64,000 bases of DNA from Reichenbachiella agarivorans (lineage in GTDB: Bacteria; Bacteroidota; Bacteroidia; Cytophagales; Cyclobacteriaceae): contig NZ_CP106679.1 in assembly GCF_025502585.1 (NCBI RefSeq), positions 1,698,501 through 1,762,500 of the forward strand. The letters run 5' to 3'. A program made the translations under genes and the position numbers. Below are positions 1-8,181 of the stretch, piece after piece. Numbering within the stretch: position 1 is the first letter of the stretch; each line of letters opens with the position of its first letter. The notes under the pieces are model-generated. The model was not told the origin of the DNA. It saw nothing but the letters and a program-made list of their open reading frames with translations, and did no database searches.

Positions 1-570
1 AAGGCTCAATTGTAACTCGTGATTTCCGTAATTAAATCTTTGCTAGATTCTCGTATACTGGGGTATACTATTGAAAAAGGTTGATTAGGTAGGGTTTGTG
101 TAGGTTTATCAAGCGAAAGGCTGCCGCCAAGTCCACTTCTTGTGTTTCATTTTGTGCAACATTGAGATTGTGGTAATCCTCTACACTTCACAAAATCAGC
201 TCAATGGCGATGATCTCTATATCTCTCTCCCATGTAAGCTTTGTTCGACTCTCATGTAAACTTACTTCGGGTGTCATGTAAGCTTACATTGAGGCTCATG
301 TAAGCTTACATGAGGGTTCAAGTAAACTTACTTCAAGGTCAAAGTAAGTTTACTTCAGAATTTTGCTTGCTACTCCGCTGAGAAACCCTCGTTTTACCCA
401 CGATTTCGCAATTATATGATTGATTGAGGGCAGCAAGGGCTTTTCTCAATCCAGATGATAGAGTAATCGAGCCATACCAAAGGCAGATCCATCCATCACT
501 TCCTATAAAAAAACTCTCCCCACTGTCTGAAAAATCAAAATTCTTTGCCTTGATTTCCTACCTTTACTTC
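1..570. other. Non-coding region upstream of polA
   Basis: No convincing gene was seen on either strand in these 570 bases. A reading frame open upstream of polA from a TTG at 424 has no family similarity and is better read as untranslated sequence. The notable content is the six-unit 22-bp palindromic array at 231-362. A small pair of GTATAC palindromes lies at 53-58 and 63-68. The gene to the left of the window is unknown, so it is unclear which gene this region controls. Confidence 0.6.
231..362. repeat. Six tandem 22-bp units, each with a GTAARYTTAC palindrome
   Basis: Six consecutive units start at 231, 253, 275, 297, 319 and 341, exactly 22 bp apart. Positions 4-13 of each unit form the dyad GTAAGCTTAC or a variant (GTAAACTTAC, GTAAGTTTAC). 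Unit 1 has decayed on its right side. Unit 4 contains the perfect 16-bp palindrome CATGTAAGCTTACATG. The 14-base cores of units 5 and 6 (AAGTAAACTTACTT and AAGTAAGTTTACTT) are exact reverse complements. A 22-bp period is about two helical turns, which would put all sites on one face of the DNA. This suggests an array of dimer-binding sites; that function is inferred. It is not coding, because 22 is not a multiple of 3, and it is not CRISPR, because there are no unique spacers. Confidence 0.85.
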
Positions 571-3384
571 ATGAGTAAACCTGATAAAAAATTATTCCTG
601 TTGGATGCGTATGCATTGATCTACCGTGCGCACTTTGCCTTTAGCAAGAACCCCAGAATCAATTCCAAAGGAGTCAATACCAGTGCCGTTTTTGGTTTTA
701 TGAATTCTCTCTTGGAGATTTTGAAGAAAGAAAAGCCTACTCATATAGGTGTCGCTTTTGATACGAGCGCACCGACTTTTCGCCACATTCAGTTCCCTGA
801 GTACAAAGCACACCGCGAAGAAACCCCCGAAGACATCCGTACAGCTACGCCGCTGATCAAGGATATCTTGAAGGCCATGAACATCCCGATTCTCTTGCTG
901 GATGGTTTTGAGGCGGATGATATCATCGGCACGCTCGCCAAGGCTGCTGCTCGCAAGGGTTTTGAAGTATTCATGATGACACCCGACAAGGACTATGCAC
1001 AGCTGGTCGAGGAGCATATCTACCTCTACAAACCTGCCTACATGGGCAATGGTGTGGATGTATTGGGGATTCCCGAAGTGCTGGCCAAGTTTGAGATCGA
1101 AAGCGTAGATCAGGTACGTGACATCCTCGGACTGGAAGGCGATGCAGCGGACAACATCCCTGGCATCCCTGGAGTGGGCAAGAAAACCGCCATCAAGTTT
1201 CTACAACAGTATGGTTCGCTCGAAGGACTGCTTGCCAACACAGCAGAGCTCAAAGGCAAGATGAAAGAAAAGGTCGAAGAGTTCGGCGCACAAGGCATCT
1301 TGTCCAAAGAACTTGCGACCATCAAAATTGACGTACCGATTGTCTTTGACGAGGATGATTTGATCCACTGTGAACCCAACGAAGAAGCAGTCAAAAAAAT
1401 ATTTGAGGAACTGGAGTTCCGCACGATGCTCAAGCGAATCTTTGGAGAAGACAGCAGTGCTGCAACACCAGTGACAGAGGGCAAGAAAAAAACTACAGCT
1501 ACCGATACCCAACAGTTGGGACTCTTCGGAGCAGTAGAATCCAAGCCTGTACAAGAGGAAATGCCCAGCGAAAAAGGCAACATCGCGACCGTGGAGCATG
1601 AATACCACCTAATGGACTCGCCTGCACTCAGAAAATCCCTCGTCAAATACCTGCTGCTGCAGGAGGAATTTTGTTTTGATACCGAGACGACCAGCATCAA
1701 CCCTGAGGAGGCCGAATTGGTAGGGATAGCCTTTTGCTACCAAGCACACGAGGCATATTATGTGCCACTACCCGAAGATCAACAGGAAGCACAAGCCATC
1801 GTAGAGGAGTTTCGTACCGTGCTAGAAAACGAAGAGATTGTCAAGATCGGTCAGAACCTGAAATATGACATTCAGGTGATGAAAAACTATGGAGTGGAAG
1901 TCAAAGGCAAGCTCTTTGATACATTGCTGGCTCACTATCTGATTGACCCAGATTCCAGACACAAGATGGATGTGTTGGCGGAGAACTACCTGCACTACAC
2001 TTGCATCCCGATCGAAGACCTGATCGGCAAAGGCAAGTCCCAACTCAACATGCGTGACATTGATGTAGATCGGGTGGTGGATTATGCCGCAGAAGATGCT
2101 GACATCACTTTCCAACTCAAACACAAACTAGCACCCTTGATTGCAGAGAATCAATTGGAAAAACTCCTGCATGAAGTGGAAGAACCTCTGAGCATCGTGC
2201 TGGCCGACATGGAATACGCAGGCGTCAAGATCGATCTAGACGTATTGGCAGCCATGTCCAAGGACCTCAATGGACTCAGTCTCACTGCTCAAGACAAGAT
2301 ATTCGAACTAGCAGGCGTAGAATTCAACATCAACTCACCCAAGCAAATGGGAGAAATCCTCTTTGACAAAATGAAGTTGATCGAAAAACCAAAAAAGACC
2401 AAAACAGGCCAATATGCCACGGGAGAAGAAATCCTGTCCAAGCTGGCCAGTGAGCATGAGATTGCTGATCGGATATTGGAGTTTAGGGAATACCAAAAGC
2501 TGAAATCTACCTATGTAGATGCCTTGCCTCTGTTGATCAGCAAGAAAGATGGCCTGATCCATACAGACTACAGACAGGCTGTGGCTGCCACAGGCCGCTT
2601 GAGCTCCAACAATCCCAACCTACAGAATATCCCGATCCGTACGGCAAAGGGAAAAGAGATCCGAAAGGCTTTCGTCCCTAGGAGCAAGGATTTCAAAATA
2701 TTCGCAGCGGATTATTCTCAGATCGAGTTGAGGATCATTGCGGCATTCGCCAAAGACGAAAGCATGATTGATGCCTTCAAAAACGGCAGAGACATTCATG
2801 CCACTACCGCATCCAAGGTCTTCAAGGTACCCATGGAGGAGATGACTCCCGACGTGCGACGCAAGGCCAAGGAAATCAACTTCGGACTCATCTACGGTAT
2901 TTCAGCTTTTGGTCTATCCCAAAACATAGGCATCAGCCGTACCGAAGCTGCCGAGATCATAGAGGCCTACTTCAAGGAGTTTCCCGGTATCAAACGCTAC
3001 ATGGACGATACCGTCAACCAAGCCAAGGAACTGGAATACGTCGAGACCATCATGGGGCGCAGGAGATACCTGCGAGACATCAACTCTCGCAATGCAACCG
3101 TCCGTGGATTTGCCGAGCGAAACGCCATCAATGCTCCGATCCAAGGCAGTGCCGCAGACATCATCAAAGTAGCCATGATCAACATCCACGACTGGATGAA
3201 AAAGGAGAAACTCAAGTCCAAGATGACCATGCAGGTGCATGATGAATTGGTCTTTGATGCGCATGTCGACGAACTAGAGTTGCTCAAAGTCAAAGTGGAG
3301 GAATTCATGAAAAATGCCATCGCATTGGATGTACCGATGGAGATAGGAATGGGCGTAGGAGACAATTGGCTAGAGGCGCATTAA
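571..3384 (+). CDS. polA: DNA polymerase I
   Basis: A 937-residue family A polymerase for Okazaki fragment processing and repair gap filling. The N-terminal third is a FEN-like 5' nuclease (start MSKPDKKLFLLDAYAL; DADN-type acidic residues around GLEGDAADNIPG). The middle domain keeps all 3'-5' exonuclease motifs: FDTETT, GQNLKYD and YAAEDAD. Proofreading should therefore be active. Polymerase motifs A (DYSQIELR), B (RRKAKEINFGLIYG) and C (QVHDELVFD) are intact. The ATG at 571 is preferred over a TTG at 424, because the 49 extra residues do not look like polymerase and the family normally begins close to the KLFLLDAYAL segment. The gene appears monocistronic. Confidence 0.97.
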   Translation: MSKPDKKLFLLDAYALIYRAHFAFSKNPRINSKGVNTSAVFGFMNSLLEILKKEKPTHIGVAFDTSAPTFRHIQFPEYKAHREETPEDIRTATPLIKDILKAMNIPILLLDGFEADDIIGTLAKAAARKGFEVFMMTPDKDYAQLVEEHIYLYKPAYMGNGVDVLGIPEVLAKFEIESVDQVRDILGLEGDAADNIPGIPGVGKKTAIKFLQQYGSLEGLLANTAELKGKMKEKVEEFGAQGILSKELATIKIDVPIVFDEDDLIHCEPNEEAVKKIFEELEFRTMLKRIFGEDSSAATPVTEGKKKTTATDTQQLGLFGAVESKPVQEEMPSEKGNIATVEHEYHLMDSPALRKSLVKYLLLQEEFCFDTETTSINPEEAELVGIAFCYQAHEAYYVPLPEDQQEAQAIVEEFRTVLENEEIVKIGQNLKYDIQVMKNYGVEVKGKLFDTLLAHYLIDPDSRHKMDVLAENYLHYTCIPIEDLIGKGKSQLNMRDIDVDRVVDYAAEDADITFQLKHKLAPLIAENQLEKLLHEVEEPLSIVLADMEYAGVKIDLDVLAAMSKDLNGLSLTAQDKIFELAGVEFNINSPKQMGEILFDKMKLIEKPKKTKTGQYATGEEILSKLASEHEIADRILEFREYQKLKSTYVDALPLLISKKDGLIHTDYRQAVAATGRLSSNNPNLQNIPIRTAKGKEIRKAFVPRSKDFKIFAADYSQIELRIIAAFAKDESMIDAFKNGRDIHATTASKVFKVPMEEMTPDVRRKAKEINFGLIYGISAFGLSQNIGISRTEAAEIIEAYFKEFPGIKRYMDDTVNQAKELEYVETIMGRRRYLRDINSRNATVRGFAERNAINAPIQGSAADIIKVAMINIHDWMKKEKLKSKMTMQVHDELVFDAHVDELELLKVKVEEFMKNAIALDVPMEIGMGVGDNWLEAH

Positions 3385-3472
3385 TCAAGGACTTAGCGCT
3401 TTCTGAAAAAATGAATTTGCGTCGGATTATAAACCATTGAAATGCTTCAAAAAAAACACTTTTGTCATTTTG

Positions 3473-3532
3473 ATGTAAGGAAACCAGCATGCAAATAATC
3501 TAAATAACAATCGTTTAGGTTTCTTCTTACAT
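3473..3532. repeat. Long imperfect inverted repeat after polA
   Basis: The left arm at 3473-3485 (ATGTAAGGAAACC) pairs with the right arm at 3518-3532 (GGTTTCTTCTTACAT): 13 base pairs, a 2-nt bulge on the right arm, and a 32-nt loop. No T-run follows, so it is not a typical intrinsic terminator. The outer ATGTAAG/CTTACAT half-sites match the half-site of the palindromes at 231-362. This may be chance for a 7-mer, but it is worth noting. Confidence 0.6.
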
Positions 3533-3667
3533 GTCAACACCATTTTTGTTGTGTTAAAATCAGCCTCTTCATCAAACCAATACACTTGAAAAGCTGCTAT
3601 TTCTTAATAGAAAGCCAGTCAGGTTTAGTACGATGGCAGAGGTAGCAAATAATTCAAATAACCCTGA

Positions 3668-3697
3668 TTTGAATTATCAGGATTTCATATAAATTTG
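3668..3697 (+). promoter_or_regulatory. Bacteroidetes-type promoter for the cytochrome c gene
   Basis: TTTG at 3668-3671 is followed after 18 bases by TAAATTTG at 3690-3697. This matches the TTTG / TAnnTTTG elements of the primary Bacteroidetes sigma factor with near-standard spacing. The ATG follows 24 bases later at 3722. Confidence 0.65.
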
Positions 3698-3721
3698 GTA
3701 AACTATACATTCTAACCTAAC

Positions 3722-4666
3722 ATGAAAAAACTATTCTTAGCACTTTCCATTGTGCTGCTATTGCTTGCTGGCTTTGCTGGTTATATCAACTATCAAGGTA
3801 TCCCTAGCTACGAAGTGAAACTCACAGACTACCACGCCTCTATGACTCCCGAGGCGATTGAAAGAGGCAAAAAATTGACCTTGATGCTTTGTGCAGGGTG
3901 TCACATGGATCGACCTACTGGCAAATTGATTGGGACACAAATGCTAGATGCTCCTCCAGAATTTGGTAAGATATACTCTCGTAACATTACCCAAGACAAG
4001 GAGCATGGCATAGGCGACTGGACAGATGCGGAGCTCCTGTATCTGCTGAGAACAGGTGTCAAACGTGATGGACAATACATTCCTCCCTACATGGCCAAAC
4101 TCACTGTGATGGCAGACCAAGATGTGGATGCGATTATTTCTTTTCTTCGATCTGATGATCTATTGGTTGCTGCTGATCCTAGTCCAGGTCACGATTCTGA
4201 GGTTGCTTTTCTGACCAAATTGCTCAGCCATCTGGCGTGGAAACCTATGCCTATGCCAACACAAGAAATTCCCATGCCAGACAGCACCAATGAAGTACAA
4301 TTGGGTAAGTACCTTGCACAAAATTTGGAGTGCTTTTCTTGCCATTCAGCAGATTTCAAAACGAACAATTATCTCAACCCTGAGAAAAGTGACGGTTATT
4401 TTGGAGGTGGAAATGCGACTTTGAATCAAAAAGGTCAAGTGATCCGCACTGCCAATCTCACCCCTCACGAAACGGGGTTGGGTGATTGGACACAAGAAAA
4501 GTTTGTGAAGGCATTGAGGTTTGGATTGAAGCCTGGGGAGCATGCTCTTCGTCCTCCGATGTATCCATATACACATCTGACTGATGGTGAAGCTGCGGCC
4601 ATCTTCAAATATTTACAAACCATAGACCCCATAGACAATAAGGTAGACAGGGTATTTTATGATTAA
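3722..4666 (+). CDS. Membrane-anchored diheme cytochrome c
   Basis: A 314-residue protein with a hydrophobic N-terminal signal or anchor (residues 4-20) and two class I cytochrome c domains. Haem-binding motifs are CAGCH at residues 57-61 and CFSCH at 204-208. Each domain carries a plausible axial methionine in a P-x-M context (IPPYM near 124; RPPMYP in the second domain). The domains appear to be duplicates, since both contain an I-G-D-W-T or L-G-D-W-T segment before a helix. It probably transfers electrons on the periplasmic side of the inner membrane. No dehydrogenase or oxidase gene lies next to it, so the partner is unknown. It has its own promoter and seems to be a single-gene unit. Confidence 0.85.
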   Translation: MKKLFLALSIVLLLLAGFAGYINYQGIPSYEVKLTDYHASMTPEAIERGKKLTLMLCAGCHMDRPTGKLIGTQMLDAPPEFGKIYSRNITQDKEHGIGDWTDAELLYLLRTGVKRDGQYIPPYMAKLTVMADQDVDAIISFLRSDDLLVAADPSPGHDSEVAFLTKLLSHLAWKPMPMPTQEIPMPDSTNEVQLGKYLAQNLECFSCHSADFKTNNYLNPEKSDGYFGGGNATLNQKGQVIRTANLTPHETGLGDWTQEKFVKALRFGLKPGEHALRPPMYPYTHLTDGEAAAIFKYLQTIDPIDNKVDRVFYD

Positions 4667-4903
4667 TGACATGTCCTTAGTCAATTAAGTAAACTGCGCA
4701 GATTGACTGCTTAGGTGGTTTTTTCTTTCTAGGTGATTCACCTATTCGTATAGAGGAATACATGAAATTGAAGGAAAACCATGTTTGTACGTATAAATAA
4801 TATCCAATTTCTCATTTTTTAGCATCTACTTTGCATCTCCAACCCGTAAGTATGGTCGTAGGTCTGAGCAAGACTAGATCGCAGCACTTAATATCTAAGC
4901 AAA

Positions 4904-6490
4904 ATGAGAAAAATTATTGCAGCATTAATTTTAATGTCATGGGTGACGTATGCGTCATTTGGGCAATGCCCAACTAGCGGAACAATTACCTCCAATTGTA
5001 CAACAACGGGAAACCTAACAGTTAGTGGTGGGACACTTACTGTTAATTCAGGTGTCATCGTTACAATAAGTGGAACACTTAATTTGAACAATGGGGGAAC
5101 CATCAATTCTGCTACTGGTGCAGTCATAAATGTAAACACATTATCTGAAGGGTATGGCGGGCCAAACTCAATAAATGGCGGCACACTCAATGTGTCAAAT
5201 ACTATGACAGTAGGAGGTGGTGGTGCTTTTACTATGAATGGAGTTGATCTGACAGTAACAGGATCTATATCTGTTTCAGGAACCACAATACAAATATTAA
5301 ATTCTAGTGTTCAATCCTCTTCTTTTGAAACGAACTTAAATAGTTTCATAGTGACTAATAGTACACTGACCACAACTGGAACAGGAGAATTAGAAATTGA
5401 AGACGCAACGATCTCCAATTCTACTTTTAATGTTGGTGGGTTTCTCGAGGTTGCTGGTGGAACGAATACTGCTTCAAACTCTGTTTTCAATGTAGGTCAA
5501 GGATACGCAGTAACTACTGGTGTTACAGGTATGACTATGAATGGGGGAGGATCCTTAGCACTCACCGATAACTCTACAATGGATATTATCGGAGATGTCA
5601 CAAACAATGAATTCTATATTGACAATTCAGATGTTGTAATATCTGGTGATTTTGATAATGCTGGAAATGAAGTTCTGGTAGTAAGCAATGGTGGTACTAT
5701 TAAAATTGGTGGAGACTATAACAATAGTGGTAGTGGTAACACAACTGTAGAAGACGGTGGAATTCTTGAAGTAGATGGTGATTACAACAATTCTGGAGGA
5801 GGTAGTACGGATGTTAATGGTGGTGGATTAGTTGTTGGAGGAACGTATACTGGAACGGCCCCTACCGGCACTGATGGAGCTGAAGGTTGTAGTGGAGGAG
5901 GAGGAGGGTGCTGTGGAGCAGCATGCTATTCACTTCCAGTTGAGCTAATTAATTATCATGTTGAAACCAAATTAGATCAAGTTAAATTAACTTGGCAAAC
6001 AGCTACAGAACAGAACAACGACTTTTTTAATATTTACAGATCCAACAATGGCAGAGACTTTGATCTTATCACAAGTATAGCTGGAAATGGAACCACCAAT
6101 GAAATCTATAATTACCAATATATTGACTACCCTCCGATTGCAGGTATTTATTATTATCAACTAGAGCAAGTGGATTATGATGGGAAGAATGAGTTTTTCG
6201 CTATCAAGCAAATAAATTTCAATTTGGCTCAAGCCAACCAAGAAATGCTGATTTATCCTATGCCCTTGAGAGCTACTGAGGATTTTTATATTCGTTATCC
6301 AGAAAGCAACGAAAGTGTTTCTGCTAGATTGTATGATCTCTCAGGTAGCATGCAATTGGAACTAAACATCGAGCGAGAATCTGATCGGATCAAATTTTTG
6401 ACATCTGAGTTGGGACTCAGATCGGGTATCTACATGGTTCAGATCCAAGTGGGACAACACATCACCAACCAAAAGATTAGATTGAATTAA
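4904..6490 (+). CDS. Secreted beta-helix-like protein with T9SS sorting domain
   Basis: A 528-residue exported protein. A signal peptide (residues 1 to about 20, ending near ASFGQ) is followed by a low-complexity Gly/Asn/Ser/Thr region of short repeats, typical of a right-handed beta-helix. The last three repeats, around residues 250-310, are 21-22 residues long and each begins with a GD(Y/F)(N/D)N motif. Next comes a very short Gly/Cys stretch (CSGGGGGCCGAAC), then an SLPVELI segment and Fn3-like fold as seen in many Bacteroidetes cargo proteins. A C-terminal type A sorting domain of about 80 residues carries the usual LYDLSG, LRSGIYMVQI and NQKIRLN elements. It is therefore a likely substrate of the T9SS encoded at 39.5-45 kb. 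Its function (adhesin or matrix protein) is unknown. Confidence 0.85.
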   Translation: MRKIIAALILMSWVTYASFGQCPTSGTITSNCTTTGNLTVSGGTLTVNSGVIVTISGTLNLNNGGTINSATGAVINVNTLSEGYGGPNSINGGTLNVSNTMTVGGGGAFTMNGVDLTVTGSISVSGTTIQILNSSVQSSSFETNLNSFIVTNSTLTTTGTGELEIEDATISNSTFNVGGFLEVAGGTNTASNSVFNVGQGYAVTTGVTGMTMNGGGSLALTDNSTMDIIGDVTNNEFYIDNSDVVISGDFDNAGNEVLVVSNGGTIKIGGDYNNSGSGNTTVEDGGILEVDGDYNNSGGGSTDVNGGGLVVGGTYTGTAPTGTDGAEGCSGGGGGCCGAACYSLPVELINYHVETKLDQVKLTWQTATEQNNDFFNIYRSNNGRDFDLITSIAGNGTTNEIYNYQYIDYPPIAGIYYYQLEQVDYDGKNEFFAIKQINFNLAQANQEMLIYPMPLRATEDFYIRYPESNESVSARLYDLSGSMQLELNIERESDRIKFLTSELGLRSGIYMVQIQVGQHITNQKIRLN

Positions 6491-6684
6491 AGAACCAGAG
6501 TTCGATTTTGAATAACCCTTCAAAGGCTTCTTTGAAGGGTTTAGTAAACCATTCGTTTTGTCTATGATCTGGAATGAGAACTCTTGAAGGGTTTTTCTGC
6601 TCCGTTTATCAAAAGGTTATTTGGTCATTTTAATTTTGCCCTATTGTGGATCATGAGTTCTCTTTAGGAATCAAACTCAGGTTA
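6491..6684. repeat. Dispersed repeat, copy A (about 194 bp)
   Basis: This non-coding segment begins directly after the cargo stop codon. It matches 19816-19991 along most of its length, with shared blocks such as CCAGAG(T)xCGATTTTGAATA, ACCATTC(G/A)TTTTG, CTTGAAGGGTTTTTCTG, TTTTGCCCTATTGTGGATCA and AACTCAGGTTA. Copy A carries an extra perfect hairpin at 6516-6539 where copy B has diverged. No open reading frame and no terminal inverted repeats are visible. It could be a short non-autonomous element, a conserved 3' element or a structured RNA; the sequence does not decide between these. Confidence 0.75.
6516..6545 (+). terminator. Hairpin terminator after the T9SS cargo gene
   Basis: A perfect 10-bp stem, CCCTTCAAAG (6516-6525) with CTTTGAAGGG (6530-6539), encloses a GCTT loop. 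A short T-rich tail follows. It sits 26 bases after the cargo stop codon, inside dispersed repeat copy A. The weak T-run lowers confidence in efficient termination. Confidence 0.6.
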
Positions 6685-6710
6685 GGAGCTAGTGCTCTCA
6701 AGATATGGTG

Positions 6711-6755
6711 CCAAGAGCCGGGGTATTAGACAAAGTCTGATGTTCTGGCTCTTGG
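6711..6755. other. Inverted repeat between convergent genes
   Basis: CCAAGAGCC at 6711-6719 and GGCTCTTGG at 6747-6755 form a perfect 9-bp stem with a 27-nt loop. It lies between the plus-strand cargo gene and the minus-strand gene ending at 6789. A bidirectional transcript end is possible, but there is no clear T-run on either side. Confidence 0.45.
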
Positions 6756-6788
6756 TCTTTGGAATTGTGCTATGTGGTGTGAGGCAAC

Positions 6789-7253
6789 TTAATGTTCATT
6801 AAAGTTGTAAGCCTCTTTGGTTTCTTCTAACTCGCTCAGAAGCAAACAAGTCTCAGACAATTGATTTTCGAGTAGAGACTTTAAAAATACATCATACTCC
6901 TTGTCGTTGGATCGAAGGAGTGTTCTGTACATTTCGATCAATTCCTCCTCTCTTCTGACTAGAAAACTGAGGATTTCGCCCTCGTTGTTTTGTATCAGGA
7001 TATGCTCTACCTCGATACCTATTTTCTCCAAAGTAGCTTTGAGGCGATTGGCTAGGCTGAGATTGTGGTGTTCGATATCTACTTCTACGAGTTTGCTGAT
7101 GTCTTCAATAAATTTTGTCTTTCGATCTGCGAGCATCAGTATTTGTTCGGTCATGGGTTCGTCGTGTACACGAGATGATGCTTTGCAATAAATCTCCCTG
7201 GCTAATACGAGTTTGTCAATCAGGTTTTGTAATTCTGGGGTGAGAGCCTTCAT
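6789..7253 (-). CDS. Hypothetical all-helical protein, 154 aa
   Basis: I cannot assign this to a family with confidence. The sequence is predicted to be almost entirely alpha-helical, rich in Leu, Glu and Lys, with no signal peptide or membrane segment, and is probably cytoplasmic. Its size and helix pattern resemble four-helix-bundle proteins of the DUF2383/ferritin-like kind, but no metal-binding ExxH pattern stands out. The only cysteines are in EIYCKASS near the N-terminus and SETCLLL near the C-terminus. It stands alone, 204 bases downstream of the response regulator gene on the same strand. Confidence 0.6.
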   Translation of the reverse strand: MKALTPELQNLIDKLVLAREIYCKASSRVHDEPMTEQILMLADRKTKFIEDISKLVEVDIEHHNLSLANRLKATLEKIGIEVEHILIQNNEGEILSFLVRREEELIEMYRTLLRSNDKEYDVFLKSLLENQLSETCLLLSELEETKEAYNFNEH

Positions 7254-7457
7254 AGTTTTGATAGTTTTATTGAAAATGGAATCACAGGTCGTGATTCATC
7301 TGGTAGACGATCGACCAAGAACTATGCCGAGGGCTAATGGGTTGGATAGGGCACGTTTTTCACCCAAAAGTGAGGGTAATTGATGAATTATTCCACACAT
7401 TTTGAGTCACGATTGTTGCGTTTGTTGCCCAGTGGTTCAACAGCTTTGGAGACTTGT

Positions 7458-8180
7458 CTACAAGCTCATTCTTTCTTTAAACTTGGAGGCTTGGCGTCTA
7501 CTCACCTCGACTTTGTCTCCTCCTTTGAGTTCTACCATCAGGCCACCGTTGAACCAGGGTTCTATTTTTTCTACCCAACTGAGATTGATGATGTGCTTGC
7601 GGCTGGCACGAAAGAAAGCTTTGGGATCAAGTTTCTCATCCAGTGCGTTGAGGGATTTGTGTATCATAGGCCGCACCGAATCAAAATAGACTTTGATGTA
7701 GTTGCCGTCGGACTCGAACATTCGCACCTTGTCCAAGCGTACAAACCAGCACTTTTCGCCGTCCTTGACGAATACTTGGTCTGTATGGGATAGTTTCTGC
7801 TGGGGTTCTCCAGCATGAATGGTCGATTTTTTATGCTCATCGAGGAGCTTTTGTACTACTCTTGCCAGACGATCAGTCTCGATGGGTTTGAGCAAGTAGT
7901 CGAAGGCATTGACTTCAAAGGCCTTGATAGCATACTGATCATAGGCTGTGGTGAACACAACCAACGGCGTCCTGTCTAGCTCTGCCAGTAGATCAAAGCC
8001 GGATTTTTCGGGCATCTGTATGTCTAGGAATATCAGGTCAGGTTGGTGCTGGTCTATCAGTTCCAATGCTTCGTCTGCGTTGGTTGCCTCTGCGACTATT
8101 TCGATTTCGCTGTGAGTCTGTAGTAGTGAGGTGAGTTCTTTTCTAGCGAGCCTTTCGTCATCTATGATGATTGCCTTCAT
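7458..8180 (-). CDS. LytTR-family response regulator
   Basis: A 240-residue two-component regulator. The receiver domain (about 1-120) has the acidic pair D7/D8, the phospho-acceptor D53 in FLDIQMP and the conserved K98 in YLLKPIE. The C-terminal half (about 135-238) is a LytTR DNA-binding domain, with FVKDGEK, VRMFESDGNYIKV and FFRASRKHIINL segments. Such regulators bind paired imperfect repeats upstream of their targets; the targets cannot be told from this window. The gene starts 1 bp after the stop of the histidine kinase gene, so the two are co-transcribed and probably translationally coupled. Confidence 0.95.
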   Translation of the reverse strand: MKAIIIDDERLARKELTSLLQTHSEIEIVAEATNADEALELIDQHQPDLIFLDIQMPEKSGFDLLAELDRTPLVVFTTAYDQYAIKAFEVNAFDYLLKPIETDRLARVVQKLLDEHKKSTIHAGEPQQKLSHTDQVFVKDGEKCWFVRLDKVRMFESDGNYIKVYFDSVRPMIHKSLNALDEKLDPKAFFRASRKHIINLSWVEKIEPWFNGGLMVELKGGDKVEVSRRQASKFKERMSL

Positions 8181-8181
8181 A

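Larger units (their letters stand above)
3385..3721. other. Intergenic region polA - cytochrome c
   Basis: These 337 bases hold no supportable gene. They contain a long imperfect inverted repeat at 3473-3532 and, at the right end, a good Bacteroidetes-type promoter for the cytochrome gene at 3668-3697. No classical terminator with a T-run is evident directly after polA. Confidence 0.6.

Noticed and set aside
231..362. Short CRISPR-like array
   Set aside because: The units are contiguous 22-bp repeats with no unique spacers, and no cas genes were seen.
424..570. N-terminal extension of polA from a TTG at 424
   Set aside because: The 49 extra residues have no polymerase similarity, and the ATG at 571 gives the normal N-terminus.
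541..571. polA promoter TACCTTTA just before the ATG
   Set aside because: It would make a leaderless transcript and lacks a properly spaced -33 element.
1110..1700. 196-residue open frame antisense to polA
   Set aside because: It is in the shadow of a well conserved gene; composition is low-complexity Ser-rich and no family is recognisable.
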